A DNA stretch of 64,000 bases from Leishmania mexicana MHOM/GT/2001/U1103 (Eukaryota > Euglenozoa > Kinetoplastea > Trypanosomatida > Trypanosomatidae). A model generated the notes under the pieces. It was not told the origin of the DNA and did no database searches. It saw only the letters and a list, made by a program, of their open reading frames with translations. The stretch lies in assembly GCF_000234665.1 (NCBI RefSeq), contig NC_018337.1:345722-409721 (forward strand), in the 5' to 3' direction. How positions within the stretch are numbered: position 1 is the first letter of the stretch; every line of letters begins with the position of its first letter. The position numbers and the translations under genes were made by a program. Below, one piece after another: positions 20,906 through 32,032 of this stretch.

Positions 20906-23900
20906 ATGAGGCCAAACGGGCATCACACACCAGGAGGCACCTGTTTGCTGCTCACACCCCTGCAAAGGTGGGAAAGACGAGGCGCGTTCCGGCTGGCGCA
21001 GTCAAGCGCAGGGCCCGCCACGGCTACCATACGCCGGTATAGTGCACCTTTTCACCCCATCCCACATGACCGCCCCAGCGCTAGTGATTCTGTTCATGTC
21101 ATCTCGCGCTCAGCGCAAGCATCTCGAAATCGTATTAGATGCGCCGGGCTGCTGGATGCCGCCACTGTCGCTGCCGCGGCGTTTCGTCCTTCGCGGCTGC
21201 TGCGCACTCCTATGATGCCGCCACTTGTGCGCATCGCGGACGCGGAGCCTACGTCGAGCGGTTCCTCTTGCGCCGCCTCGTACGGAACTCGAGAGGACGT
21301 TGGTGACGGTGGCAAGACCGTCATCAGCGGTACCGTTTCACCTGCTCTAGCTCGAGAGCTCTCTCTTCTCTCGAATGATGACCTCATCCAGCGCATACAT
21401 CGATTCAGTCGCTCCAACTTTGTTCCTGCGCAGCGGCCGCTGCTCTACGCGCATCTCATGGAGTTCATGAAGCCGCAGCGCTTGGCGTACGCGTCTACCA
21501 AGACGGTTCAAGACCACCTTCAAGTCGCGAACGCCGCTGACATGCATGAGACATGCATCGAGCTCTACCACGCCGCCCGGGAGCACATGTCCACCGCAGC
21601 GCTCATGCTACGGACTCCCTGTGCTCCTCTAACTAATGGCTCTGTCACCGGGGCCGGGCAGCCGGATGCCAGCGGGCACGCCGGCCTGTCGACAGCGAGC
21701 GGCAGCGGCACGAATTTGGCCGCCGATGGTGCAGTGCTTGTAAGCACTTTCGTGGTGGATAGCGCGTACGCCACACAGCGCACCTCGGAACTCACACGAC
21801 TTGCCTCCTACTGCGTCACGCAATTGCTGGCGCCTCTGCATGCAGAGGGGCATGACGCCACCACAGGAGATGCAAGCCCTGCGGCCGCGAAGGTTTTGCG
21901 GTCGTTAGCGGTTCGCACGCCGCGCGAGGTGGCAACAGAGCTGTCGCTGGTGCGTTGCTTGTGGCGCGCGTTGTGCTTGGCAGAGTACTACAAGTGCGTC
22001 GAGGCCACCGGCACGCAGGCGGTCAAAGGGTGCAAAGAGCAGGCACTTGCCGACGCTCTGGCGATTCTGGATGCGTGCCGGCAGGTGGCTTCCGTGCGGC
22101 GGAAGGCAGCCGTGGCGGTGCTGGCTGCAGCAGCGAGCGGGCACTCCTCTTGCCACGAGCACTCACCCTCTTCAGCGACAACACCAGGGCTATCGGAGAG
22201 GCAGTCCTCGGAGTTGCTGGCAGAGGCACTGAACTTTGTTCGCTACGCCTCCCTTGACGATGATGGTGAGTTCGCCTTCTACCAGTTCTGCAAGGAGGAG
22301 GGGATTCTGTGGTCACCACAGCCGCTGTCGTGGAGTGTGCGACGTGAGACAAGTGATGCCGCCTCGTCGCTGTCCTCTGCAGCCGAGGCTGGCGGCGCAA
22401 ACACGTTCGCGTACAGCGAGGACGAGGTGCAGGTGTTTTACGCCGCGCTCATCGATACGTGTGCCGCAGGGCGGCTTGTCCCCGAAGCGCTGCTCTACTT
22501 CACCGAAGCGAGGCGCCTTCTTGGCTACCCACCACTCGCGGACGGCGAGGACATAGGTGCGGAGACGGTGCTGCTGCTCGGGGCAGAGGGCGGAAGAGGG
22601 CCTCGAGTCAGCAGCGTCGCGGCGGCCACCACTTTTAAGACGTCACCGGAAGCAGTTGATGCTGTGCCGCGTGCGCTGCCACCGGCAACATCTGCCGCCT
22701 CTTCCACAAGCAGCGATGTGGTTATGTCTGCTCCTCTCTCTCCACCGAGCCACCCAGCGACCGTTTCTTCCGGTGTGCATGGCGGCAAGGTCGACTTCAG
22801 AACCGCCACGGCTGGCTTTGCCTTGACAGAGCTTCTCCTTCACCGACTTCTCTCTATGCTGCAGGCGGCCAAGGAAAACCACCACGTAGTGCGCCTCGCG
22901 CGAGCGCTCATCGCAGCAGGGGCTGTCTCGCAGATAAAGGCGCAGATATGGACCGTGCTTCTCATCTCCGCCGGCGCTGTGCGGGCAGCGGACGTGGTGC
23001 TCGCGGTGTACAGCTACGCCTTGGAGCGACTGGGCAGTCCTGCAGGCAGTGACAGCAGTAGCGGCAGGGGCTACACGACTGCTGAGGTACATACACTGGA
23101 GTACCTCTTGCAAACCTCACTCAACGCGCTCTCCAAGTGCCAGCTACCACGCTACGAGCAAGATTACCTCCAGCCTGCGCGCGACACGCAGGTGCTGCGT
23201 TGCACGGACGAGTTCTATTACAGCTGTCTCCTGCAAGAGGCTCACAACTCCATGTGCCCGGCGCAGCGGGCGGCTGAGGTGCTGGCGAGGATGGAGGAGG
23301 CAAAGGTACCCATGACAACGCCAATCGTCTCACGGCTGCTGAAGCTGTACCTGCGAGTGGAGTCGCCAGAGTTCATCACGGTGTACCGCCACGCCATCGA
23401 CGAACTGGGCCTGCCGCTGCGTTCTGTGTGGGCCGACCAGCTCCTGCTGTGGGCCGACCGACGGCGCTACTTTCTCTCTACCGATGACCGTGCGTACGTT
23501 GTGCAGCAGCTGCTGCACTCGAGGCGAGTGGCGACGGTGGCTGACCTCCAGCCCCTGCTCGGTGGCCTCCGCACGCATTTTGCTCTTCTCTATTATGATC
23601 ACACGCACGCCGCGCGCGAGCAGTTCCTCAGAGACGGATCAGTGCCAGTGGAGCAGCCGACTGTGACGGACTCCCGCGCGCATTTTCTGACGACACGGCC
23701 GGTGAGCGTGCAGCGGGGCGTCATGACGCGTGCGGGGACATCGTGGGTGTGCAATGGCGCGGGTGGCGAGGAGCTGGTCGAGGAAGAGACGAGGCGACAT
23801 GGGATCTTGCCTCGCATGCTGGGCGATGCGCCCCGCCGCACTCTGCATGCCGGCATCGCGGAGCTATCGGCGACGCCGCTGCTGTTTCCTATCCCCGATG

Positions 23901-24007
23901 GTATTGCCGGCGCAGGCGACTCGGAGCGGCTGCACGACAGGGCACTTCGGGTGTACTTGGCCGATGTCCTGGACGGACTGCAGCGCTCTTCCAATTGGGT
24001 GATATAG
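20906..24007 (+). CDS. large helical, probably mitochondrial protein (PPR-like)
   Basis: 1033 aa from the ATG at 20906. The frame is open from 20399, but the first 169 codons lie before or within a likely splice-acceptor region; 21214 is another possible start. The chosen N-terminus is basic, Ser/Ala-rich and contains RRYSAP near residue 44, like a mitochondrial presequence. The rest is helical, with blocks such as 'DEFYYSCLLQEAHNSM', 'AAEVLARMEEAKVP' and 'PIVSRLLKLYLRVE' spaced like pentatricopeptide repeats, interrupted by Ser/Gly/Ala insertions (around residues 240-290 and 570-640). PPR proteins act in organelle RNA processing and mitoribosomes. The PPR call is tentative; the gene itself is not in doubt. 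Confidence 0.75.
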   Translation: MRPNGHHTPGGTCLLLTPLQRWERRGAFRLAQSSAGPATATIRRYSAPFHPIPHDRPSASDSVHVISRSAQASRNRIRCAGLLDAATVAAAAFRPSRLLRTPMMPPLVRIADAEPTSSGSSCAASYGTREDVGDGGKTVISGTVSPALARELSLLSNDDLIQRIHRFSRSNFVPAQRPLLYAHLMEFMKPQRLAYASTKTVQDHLQVANAADMHETCIELYHAAREHMSTAALMLRTPCAPLTNGSVTGAGQPDASGHAGLSTASGSGTNLAADGAVLVSTFVVDSAYATQRTSELTRLASYCVTQLLAPLHAEGHDATTGDASPAAAKVLRSLAVRTPREVATELSLVRCLWRALCLAEYYKCVEATGTQAVKGCKEQALADALAILDACRQVASVRRKAAVAVLAAAASGHSSCHEHSPSSATTPGLSERQSSELLAEALNFVRYASLDDDGEFAFYQFCKEEGILWSPQPLSWSVRRETSDAASSLSSAAEAGGANTFAYSEDEVQVFYAALIDTCAAGRLVPEALLYFTEARRLLGYPPLADGEDIGAETVLLLGAEGGRGPRVSSVAAATTFKTSPEAVDAVPRALPPATSAASSTSSDVVMSAPLSPPSHPATVSSGVHGGKVDFRTATAGFALTELLLHRLLSMLQAAKENHHVVRLARALIAAGAVSQIKAQIWTVLLISAGAVRAADVVLAVYSYALERLGSPAGSDSSSGRGYTTAEVHTLEYLLQTSLNALSKCQLPRYEQDYLQPARDTQVLRCTDEFYYSCLLQEAHNSMCPAQRAAEVLARMEEAKVPMTTPIVSRLLKLYLRVESPEFITVYRHAIDELGLPLRSVWADQLLLWADRRRYFLSTDDRAYVVQQLLHSRRVATVADLQPLLGGLRTHFALLYYDHTHAAREQFLRDGSVPVEQPTVTDSRAHFLTTRPVSVQRGVMTRAGTSWVCNGAGGEELVEEETRRHGILPRMLGDAPRRTLHAGIAELSATPLLFPIPDGIAGAGDSERLHDRALRVYLADVLDGLQRSSNWVI

Positions 24008-24400
24008 CGCCCACCCGGGAGCGGCGCCGTGCAACGCAGCAAGCCGAAAAAAAAGCAAACGGTCGCTGCAGCCGCCGTGATGAGTGCTTGTGTGTTGGAC
24101 CATCAAGATAAGTATATATATATATACATAGTGGCACGCTGGCTTGTGTCTTGTGCGCGCTAGATGTCGCGTTGAACATCACCCCCAGTTTCTTTTTTTG
24201 GTTGTGACTTGCGGCGGCCCTTTGCTGCCGTCACGCCACCAAACTGACGGAGCGCAGTTCTTTGCGACACAATGTCCTGTCTTGAAGCGCTACCCCTTCC
24301 CCCACACACACACGTGTCTCTTGCACTTAAAGCTACGCCATGCTCGGTACGAACACGCAAGAGCAGCAGAAGCCATAAGACCTGTCTCTCTCTTCTCTGC

Positions 24401-24653
24401 GTGTGTGTATGGGTGGGCCTGGGGCACCGCGCGAGGGTGTGCACGTGGTGGTGGCCTGCATGATGGGTGCGGCTGTGAGGCGACCTGCGATGCCGGGGCG
24501 GTGCTGAGGTGACTGGGTGTGCGCATTGCTGCAAGGCATGTATCTATGGCTGCGTTGCACCACGCGAGGTGGGGCTGTGGCGGGAGGGGGGCCGGGAAGG
24601 GCTAGAGTGGGACCTGGACTCCTGCTGTATGGCAGGGACGATGGACTCAAGTT
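24401..24653 (+). mobile_element. SIDER-like element, family A, 5'-truncated copy
   Basis: About 250 bp matching the last part of the elements at 47-633 and 41657-42250, from the GT repeat to the GGCAGGGACGATGG end. Loss of the 5' part is typical of short retroposon copies. Confidence 0.7.
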
Positions 24654-24931
24654 GAGGGGAGAGGGAAAAGGCCGTTGTGTTGCGTGCCACAGCCTCTGCT
24701 GTCGAGGCCGCCTGGCCGTCTGACATCCTGCCATGGTGATCAGGCCCATCTATCCTGCGTTGATCGCTTCCATTCTCTGTTGAGTGTATCTCTCCCTCTC
24801 TCACCCTCTCCCTCTCTCTGAAAGTCTCCGCTGAAGCAGCCGCAGTAGTGAAGCAGCCCAAGCCCAGGCCAGGGCGGTGTAGAACATTCCTCTCCGCATT
24901 CCCTTACGGTCACACTAATCCTCACGGCTGC

Positions 24932-24933
24932 AG
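24932..24933 (+). promoter_or_regulatory. probable spliced-leader acceptor AG for RPB6
   Basis: An AG in CACGGCTGCAG, 17 nt before the ATG at 24950. Its position after the upstream in-frame ATG at 24848 favours the shorter protein. Confidence 0.5.
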
Positions 24934-24949
24934 ACGTGTGCGCGGCATC

Positions 24950-25429
24950 ATGTCGGACCGCGACGACGAAGACGACCTCCTCAGCCTCAATCTAGGAGAC
25001 GACCGTGATGATGGCGACAGCGGCAGCGACATTCGACACAGCGGCGCTGATGAGGAGGACGAGGAAGGAGGCGAGCAGCTGCCCGAGGACGTTGCCGCCA
25101 ACGTCATCTTGTCTGGCAATGCGCAGGCGGCAAAGGGTGCACGGGCTCGCGGCGTCAACGAGCGCGTGACGAGTGCCGTCATGACCAAGTATGAGCGGGC
25201 ACGCGTGCTGGGTACGCGCGCGCTGCAGATTAGCATGAACGCCCCTGTCGCTGTGGCGCTTGAGGGCGAAACGGATCCGCTTACGATTGCCGTAAAGGAG
25301 CTGCGTGAGCGCCGCACGCCGCTTATTATTCGTCGCGTGCTGCCGGACAACACGTACGAGGACTGGAGCGTCAGCGAGCTGCTCGTCGACTTTGATCGCC
25401 CGGCGGATGAGCGGTACACGAATATCTAA
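24950..25429 (+). CDS. RPB6: DNA-directed RNA polymerase subunit RPB6 (shared by pol I, II, III)
   Basis: 159 aa. An acidic N-terminal half, starting [11 protein letters not shown] and rich in Asp/Glu to about residue 46, precedes the conserved RPB6/omega fold. Diagnostic motifs are '[20 protein letters not shown]' (about 80-99), '[19 protein letters not shown]' and '[12 protein letters not shown]' near the end. RPB6 is the eukaryotic equivalent of bacterial omega and clamps the largest subunit. Trypanosomatids are known to carry RPB6 isoforms; I cannot tell which this is. An in-frame ATG at 24848 would add 34 residues without family similarity. Confidence 0.93.
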   Translation: MSDRDDEDDLLSLNLGDDRDDGDSGSDIRHSGADEEDEEGGEQLPEDVAANVILSGNAQAAKGARARGVNERVTSAVMTKYERARVLGTRALQISMNAPVAVALEGETDPLTIAVKELRERRTPLIIRRVLPDNTYEDWSVSELLVDFDRPADERYTNI

Positions 25430-28032
25430 GGTGGATGGCGTCTGTCCGTGCGTCACTGTCTGTGTGTGTGTTGGCGTGCATGTGGTTTCGAGCCCTGTGC
25501 ATGAGGGGTTAGTGAGGTGGGGAGTTCGGGTCGGGATGTCCGCTTAGTGTGGGCTGTGGTGACGGTACTTCTCCCTCGTGGCTGTGGATGCCTTCGCTGG
25601 CATGTCCCTCCCTTACGAAAGGGAGGGTGCTGTGTGCCGGCGCGGTGTGTCTTCGCGTGTAGTCGTGCCTCCGCGTCTGGGCTGTGCCAGTTGCGACGGG
25701 GACGGGTGCGGTAGAGATGAGGGTTGACACAGAACCCCCCCCCCCTCCTCCAAAAAAAAAGAAAAGGAAAAGCGTCAAGGCATACGCGTGTAAGGCGGTG
25801 CTGACGGGAAAAAAAAAGAACGGCACAGGCACACGCACACGCACACGCACGCAGCACACAGCACACAGCACAGCATAGGGACAAAAGAACAACGAAAGCA
25901 AACGACGGACGCCCCTTTGGATGCGGCGGCGAGAGCTGGCGGGTGTTTTTTTTTCACACAGGGTATGCTCTCTCTCTCTGTCCCTCGCCTTCTCCCCCCT
26001 TGCCGTCTGAGGTTTGCCGTGGTTTGAATACCCACAGTAGTCGACATTAGACATTGCGGCGTCTTGCCGCTGCTGTAGATGCTGTCCTCCGCTTTCATCT
26101 TCTTGCACGTGTTCTTCGCAGCTCACGCCACGGCTGCTTGCGCCATTTGCGTGGTCGCAGCATAAAAAGACGCAGCAGTGCTGGCGGCATCTCTCAGCTT
26201 TCATGTTGAGTGGCTATGCATGAAGCTTCTGCTGTGTCGTGTTGCACCTCGCGAATGCATCGCAACTTCCGTATCGAGAGGGAGGAGGACGATACTTGTT
26301 TCGGGGTCACTGGGTGGCCGCATCAATGCATTGGGAAACTGCTTCACATCCTGGCCCGTCCCTCTCCCCTTTTTTAATTCTGTTGCATTCTGTTCACACC
26401 ATCATCGTATAACAGCGCAAAGCACATGTGATCCACACACGTGGCCACCCACCCACACACAACCATACGCGCACGCATGTCATGACAGCGAATAGGTGCA
26501 CGCGATGCTTGACTGGGGCCCCGTCTATGTGTCTCCGAGTATCCCACTTCATGCATGCTGCATACAAAAGCGGATAGAACAACCCCCCAAAAGACGGTAA
26601 GAAACCAAGGCACGAGGCTCAAGTCTCTTCCCCGCGTTGCACACCAAGAGAGATGACTGTGCTGGTGGTGGGCGAACACATCGAGGTGTGAAGAAGGAAA
26701 AGGCGGAGCCGAGAGATGACGGACAGCGAGTAGGGTCCTGAGAACGTTTGCTTTCTAGTGGCGAAGGACTCCGCTCTACGAGGTGATGCTGTCTGTGACG
26801 TGCTGGGTCACGCCAGAGCTCATTTCGTCGACCACCTCCTGACCTCTCTCTCTCTCGCCGTACTCAAAGTGTGTGCGTGCGTTCGGCATGACGTCAGTGA
26901 CAGTGTCTCCCCCCTTCCGCGTACTTGCCGTGTCGTGCTCGAGCCGTGTACGAGGAGTGCTGTATTAGCATCACCCGTCGCTCCTATTTAGCGGAAAATT
27001 CCTCAACCGCTGTCCGCAGCCGAAGCGTTCAATCGCTTGGCCGAGCCGCCCCCCCCTCCCGATGCTCGCCAAATGCCGACCCGCTTCTGGTGGGGACAGG
27101 GCCCAGCACCCACGACCTGGGGAGGCGAGTGCGCTGCAGCGGCACTGACGTCGGCAGTGAGGTCGTGGACGGCGGTGCGTCGGAGCGACCCGCGCCGCTG
27201 AACACGTCGGCGCCATGCGCATGATGGGCGAGGTGCCAGCGTGAGTGGAGGGCGTCGCACCCGACCCTCACCCACTGCCCGCTGGTGTGTGTGTGTGGGG
27301 CCTGGGGCACCGCGCGAGGGTGTGCACGTGGTGGTGGCCTGCATGATGGGTGCGGCTGTGAGGCGACCTGCGATGCCGGGGCGGTGCTGAGGTGACTGGG
27401 TGTGCGCATTGCTGCAAGGGATGTGTCTATGGCTGCGTTGCACCACGCGAGGTGGGGCTGTGGCGGGAGGGGGGCCGGGGAGGGCTAGAGTGGGACCTGG
27501 ACTCCTGCTGTATGGCAGGGACGATGGGGTCACGTTGGGGCAAGAGAGAAAAGCTGTTGCTGTGCGTGGTTCAGCTTTATGAATGTCTATGCGCGTGTTA
27601 CGCTGCTTCTTCACCATCCGCTGATGTCATCACCCTTAGCTGGTTAGGCGTGTGTACGTGCGCGCGAGTGAGTGCGGTGACCGGTGCATGTCTTTTCTCA
27701 TATCGGATTTTTTCTAGGTGTGCATCCCACGGAGCGAAAGCGTGTGTGCACTGACGTGTGCACCCCATGCTCGCCCCTCCCCTCCCCCACCCCGGCATCT
27801 TTTCAAGCGTCGTGGTTCGGCGACGGGGCATGGAAGAGGTTGCGTCCTTGAATCCGGCGTGCACTGGGCTCACACTTTTCAGTCTCTCTCTCCCCCTCTT
27901 TCCTCCCGCCTCTACTCATCGTCTCGTGGTGTCGTCGTCGTTGTGTGCCAGCCTACGTGCGACCAAAGAGTTCCAGTCCAGACCTTCCCCATAACTCGCC
28001 TTCCCACCTGTCGTTGCCCTCCTTGTCTATTA
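25430..28032. other. intergenic region with SIDER-like element
   Basis: No gene seen. It includes a C-run/A-run pair near 25736-25762, a CACACG repeat near 25829-25852, a CT run near 25968-25980, and a truncated family A element (27040-27552). Pyrimidine-rich DNA at about 27880-27940 with AG at 27950-27951 is the likely splice region for the E2 gene. Confidence 0.6.
27040..27552 (+). mobile_element. SIDER-like element, family A, copy lacking its 5' end
   Basis: About 510 bp closely matching the elements at 47-633 and 41657-42250, starting at the C-run (here interrupted: CCCCCCCCTCCC) and ending GTTGGGGCAAGAGAGAAAA. The first 80 bp or so of the full-length copies are missing. Confidence 0.7.
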
Positions 28033-28911
28033 ATGACGGCCCCTACCGCGCAATGCCTGAAAAGGCTGCAGATTGAGCTGCGCAAGCTCCACCTGGAGGG
28101 GGAGCTACCGTTCAAGGTGGGGGCTGATCCGCAGAACATGCTGCGCTGCTACTTTGTCATGGATGGGCCTGCCGACACGCCGTACGAGGGTGGCCGCTAT
28201 GTGGGGCTCATCGAGATTCCGTCCGACTACCCGTTCAAGCCACCGAGTGTGCAGATGTGCACCCCAAGCGGGCGACTCAAGACGGGTATGCAGATATGCC
28301 TGTCCAACAGCTCTTACCACCCCGAGAACTGGTCGCCGATGTGGGGACTCCGCACCATCCTTATCGCACTCGTGTCTTTCTTTGTTTCGGAGGAGCCGAC
28401 GACAGGCTCGATGAGCGCCACCGCCGAGGAGCGACGCAGGTATGCGGCGAACAGCAGGAAATACAATGTAAAGCGGCTCCACGCGGTGTACAAGCGCGTG
28501 CTTCCCGAGGCGTTTGCGGCGGATACGGCTTTCATTGAGAATGGCGGCATCTCTCCGAAGGATGAAGGCAGCAGCGGCAGCAGCGCTAGTGATGAGAACG
28601 TGAGTGAAGCGGAAGAAGCGCCGGCCGGCACAGAACCTGAAGTCGCTGCGCAGGAGCCTTCGACATCCCACGAGACAGTTGGCGCTCCGGCTAGGAAAAC
28701 CCCTGGTAACGGAAAAGCGGGAGCTGCACAAACTGAGGCGGGAACCGGCGCTGCAGCCTCCAAGCGGCCCCGTCACCACCATCACTACCAACACAAGAAG
28801 AGCATTACTGGTGCTGTAGCCCGACGAGGCGGTCAGTTGCAGTGGCGCCGCTATGCTTCTCTCATTGTGTTGATCGCTATAGGGCTGGGGCTCCTGCGGC
28901 AGCTGATGTGA
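28033..28911 (+). CDS. tail-anchored ubiquitin-conjugating enzyme E2, Ubc6/UBE2J type
   Basis: 292 aa. Residues 1 to about 150 form a UBC fold with 'YEGGRYVGLIEIPSDYPFKP' (51-70) and the Ubc6-class signature 'TPSGRLKTGMQICLS', which places the catalytic cysteine at C89, followed by 'YHPENWSPMWGLRTIL'. As in that class, no canonical HPN motif precedes the cysteine. A Ser/Glu-rich linker, a His-rich basic patch (RHHHHYQHKKS, about 254-264) and a final hydrophobic helix of about 19 residues (YASLIVLIAIGLGLLRQL) give a C-terminal ER anchor. The predicted role is ubiquitin transfer to ER-associated degradation substrates. The frame is open from 27718, but the ATG at 28033 starts the domain correctly. 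Confidence 0.92.
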   Translation: MTAPTAQCLKRLQIELRKLHLEGELPFKVGADPQNMLRCYFVMDGPADTPYEGGRYVGLIEIPSDYPFKPPSVQMCTPSGRLKTGMQICLSNSSYHPENWSPMWGLRTILIALVSFFVSEEPTTGSMSATAEERRRYAANSRKYNVKRLHAVYKRVLPEAFAADTAFIENGGISPKDEGSSGSSASDENVSEAEEAPAGTEPEVAAQEPSTSHETVGAPARKTPGNGKAGAAQTEAGTGAAASKRPRHHHHYQHKKSITGAVARRGGQLQWRRYASLIVLIAIGLGLLRQLM

Positions 28912-29914
28912 GCTGGTCTAGTGAACACAGATCCCTAGGCGGCGAACCTCCCTCTGATAAACTACGAAGCCAATAACCCGGCCTCTCTTTGTGGGGTGAC
29001 GCTGCACTGTGTCTTGCGTGCTGTCGTGAGCTTCAAGGGTGAGGGGCAGGGTAAAGGGGGTGAGGCTATAACTCCTCATGCATTCCACCTCACCGCACGT
29101 TTTCCTTTGTTGCAAGTTTTTGCTTGTCCCCGTCTCACGGGCGTGACGCGACGGCGTCATCTGCACACAGGGAGACAGAGATAAACAGAAGGAAGGCGAG
29201 CCCAATGCCAGTGCTCTGATGCTTGTTCCCCCCTCCCCCAACCTGCTGTCAGAGGAGCTCAACCGTAGCAGACTTTCGAGCCGGTATTTTTTATTTATTT
29301 TCCGCCCCTTCCCCTTTCCTGTTGTCTTTGTGCCACTGCGTGACACCCTTCTGTGCTTCTCCCCTTCCGGCGGAACCTCGTTAGCTGCTGATACGGCATT
29401 TCACTTGTGTACGTGTGCGTCTGTGCGTGCGCGTTTTCATGTCTTTCCCTATTATTGGCTACCCCAGTGAAAGCAATCGCCCCAGGAAAAGAAAAAAAGC
29501 AAGACTTACTACATCTCCTCCCTCCTCCATACACCCACGCACACACACCCGGAAGGCTGGCAGGTGGATGCTTGCTCAAGCTCGCGCGACGTCATGCTCC
29601 GTGGCACTCCTTGCTCTTCGTGCTGCTTCCCTGCATGTGCCCTTGCGGATGGAAAACAAGAGCGGAGCTGCTCCACGATTCTTCTCTCATTTCCGCGTCG
29701 TTCTCGCGCTCTGCTCACTTCCTCATGCACTGCATCTTCCTCCCCCTGTCTTGGGTGTCCCTCACCCTGAATTCTTATGATTCTTCTCGTACCGATGCAG
29801 TTCGCATACACGCTCGGCAGCTCTTGGGTGTGGGTCCATCCGCCTCCGTTTCTTCGCTCACTGCCACCCTCTCTAACGACGAAGGAGGAATCAGTCATAG
29901 GAAAAGACAAGAGA
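28912..29914. other. intergenic region
   Basis: No supported gene. The frame of the next gene extends up to 29777, but an AG at 29799-29800 after a T/C-rich tract is a plausible splice acceptor inside that extension. Confidence 0.55.
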
Positions 29915-30280
29915 ATGATGCGTCGTGTCTGCAGCAACACCGTTCGCCGCAACGGTGGCTCCATGGCCAAGCTGGCCGAGTCGAAGGCGGTGGTGCAGCC
30001 CTCTCTCGTGGAGTCCCGCCGCCATCTGGAGCCGATGAGCGTGTGGTACCTCGCCTCGTGGACGTGTGTGTGGTGGTACTCGTTCTTCTTCTGGCTTCCT
30101 GTGCTGTGGGCCGACATGATCGTTCCGTCCTTTGTGTACAACAAGCTGCCGGTCATTCACTTCATCCAGGAGAAGCGTGCCGAGCAGAAGCTGCGCCGTG
30201 TGCTCGATGAGACGTGCACGCAGTGGAATACGGAGCTGGAGGCCTCGCACATCACCGATGCCATTGCTCGTACATTCTAA
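29915..30280 (+). CDS. small single-span membrane protein, unrecognised
   Basis: 121 aa (120 if the adjacent ATG at 29918 is used). A basic N-terminus (MMRRVCSNTVRRNGG) could be a mitochondrial signal. Residues about 45-77 are a Trp/Phe-rich hydrophobic segment (MSVWYLASWTCVWWYSFFFW...) likely to span a membrane. A charged helical C-terminal part (HFIQEKRAEQKLRRVLDETC...) follows. Size and layout fit an accessory subunit of a mitochondrial inner-membrane complex, but I recognise no family. The gene call rests on a non-repetitive composition with no low-complexity runs. Confidence 0.65.
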   Translation: MMRRVCSNTVRRNGGSMAKLAESKAVVQPSLVESRRHLEPMSVWYLASWTCVWWYSFFFWLPVLWADMIVPSFVYNKLPVIHFIQEKRAEQKLRRVLDETCTQWNTELEASHITDAIARTF

Positions 30281-32032
30281 AGCAGGATGCAGAGACATAA
30301 AGCGAGGGGCCCAGGAGACAAGCAGGAGCGAGAATGGCAACCCCGCAGCTGTTAGCCCTTCCTGCTTCTGTTTCCGGCATCACCTCACGCGTTGCTGCGG
30401 ATGTGACCGAGGAAACAGGGGAAAAGTAAAAACGTGTCGGGCGACTTGCGCGCGCGGCGGAAGAAGGTGTATGTGTGCGTGTGTGTATATCCTGCAGCGA
30501 CAGACGCGGTCGTAGGCGCTATCGAGGCAAAAAAAAGGGCGACGCTGCAGGGCACGATGGAGGGAGGATGGGTGGGACCTCTTTGTCTGTGCGTGTGCGT
30601 GTGCGTGTGTGTGTCTCACTCTCATTCGTCGCCACGCACACCTGAACAAAACACCCGCCTGGGGCACCGTCCGCTTCCCTTTCGTCGTTGGCGCGGTGTT
30701 CGCCGCTGCGGGCCTTCTTTCCGCGTCATCGTCATCGTAGTTTTTTGAGCAGGGGAGGAGGAGGAGGTTTTTCTTCTCAAGGCGCTCTCCCGTGTTCCTC
30801 GTCTCTCCCTTTGTAGTAGTTTGTAGTAGCTAAAAGAATGCCGACCCACAAGGGAACTCATCTCCCCCCCCCAAAAAAAAGAGTGCACCTACACATGGAA
30901 TCGCCAGGGCAGCAGCTGCGAGGGGCGGCGGGAAGAGGTACGCGAGAGTGACAAGACCCCACGCACCGAGACGTGGAGTAGTGGCTCTTGACCGATGTGT
31001 GGGTAATACAGCCCCATTCTTGCACGCACGTATGTACAGGGCGAGGGAAGGGGGGGGGGAGCTATGTCGCAGAGGGGAAAGCGCTAAGGTCAACAGCTTT
31101 CCTTGCTCCCTCTACGCACATGTGGGACCTCCTCTCCTCTATGGCTCTAATGCGGCTTCCGTTTCTATGCCGAAAAGTGGGTTGGGTGGTTGGAGCGCAA
31201 ACCCTCCGGCGTGACGAGTGTTTACGCCGGCGATACAGGCAGACACGGGTGTCTGCACTTTCGGTGCAGGGGAGGGTCTATCATGATGACGGTGGTGCCT
31301 TCCTGTATTTGTATTGATGGCCATCTCTCCTTGTACTTCCATGTTCTCTCTCTATCTCTGTTGCTTCCCCGCCTCCTCGTCTATGCAGTCGGTCCTGCGA
31401 GGCTTATCACTTTTTTCTTTTTCCTGTTCGAACCACCGGCGGGGGCAGGCGGACTCTCTTGGCACACCACCGCCTCCTCCTCTCTATGTGTGCTTGTGTT
31501 TCATCTCGCTTTGCTTTCTCTCCCTCTTCGACGCCGTCTCCGCACGCGCCCGCGTGCGCACGGTCTGCCCACACAGGGGAGAGAGGAGTGGGTAATCAGC
31601 GCTTTCTCCTTCGCTTCGCTACACTTAAGAGCTGCACGCCCGCCTGTTGAGGTCGAGAGAGGGTGGGGCCTGGTGAGGGGACAACCCGCCGACAGCTTCG
31701 TCACGGCACACTCAATCGAAGCACAAGCCTTTCAGACGGAGAGCTGCTTGTTCTCTGCGTTTATCTGTTTTTTGCTGTGCCTTCTCCTCCGCCCCCCCCG
31801 TTTTGCGCCACGACAACCCCTTTTTTCTGTTCGCTGTGATTTCTTCCGTGGTCTCTGGCCGATTTCCTTGGAAGCTCTCAGTTTCCTTCGCATTCGTTGC
31901 ACGAGCCCCCTCGCTTCCGCCGGCTTCGATCTCGCACATAGACTCCCAATAAGCACACACATAGATAGGCACTACGTAAACTGGGCAAAAAGGGCTGGCG
32001 GCCTTCGCTTCTGTCGCACCACGGCATAAGGC
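30281..32032. other. intergenic region (about 1.75 kb)
   Basis: No supported gene. It has GT/GTGTGC tracts near 30470-30490 and 30586-30613, A-runs and C-runs near 30865-30880, a G-run near 31050-31060, and long CT-rich stretches (about 31325-31600 and 31740-31900) that may hold the downstream splice region. Confidence 0.6.

Larger units (their letters stand above)
24008..24949. other. intergenic region with partial SIDER-like element
   Basis: No gene seen. It has a TA tract near 24113-24126, a 3' fragment of the family A element (24401-24653), and a CT-rich tract near 24788-24818 before the RPB6 splice site. Confidence 0.6.

Noticed and set aside
24950..25429. Idea that RPB6 starts at 24848
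   Set aside because: The added 34 residues lack family similarity and precede the probable splice AG at 24932-24933.
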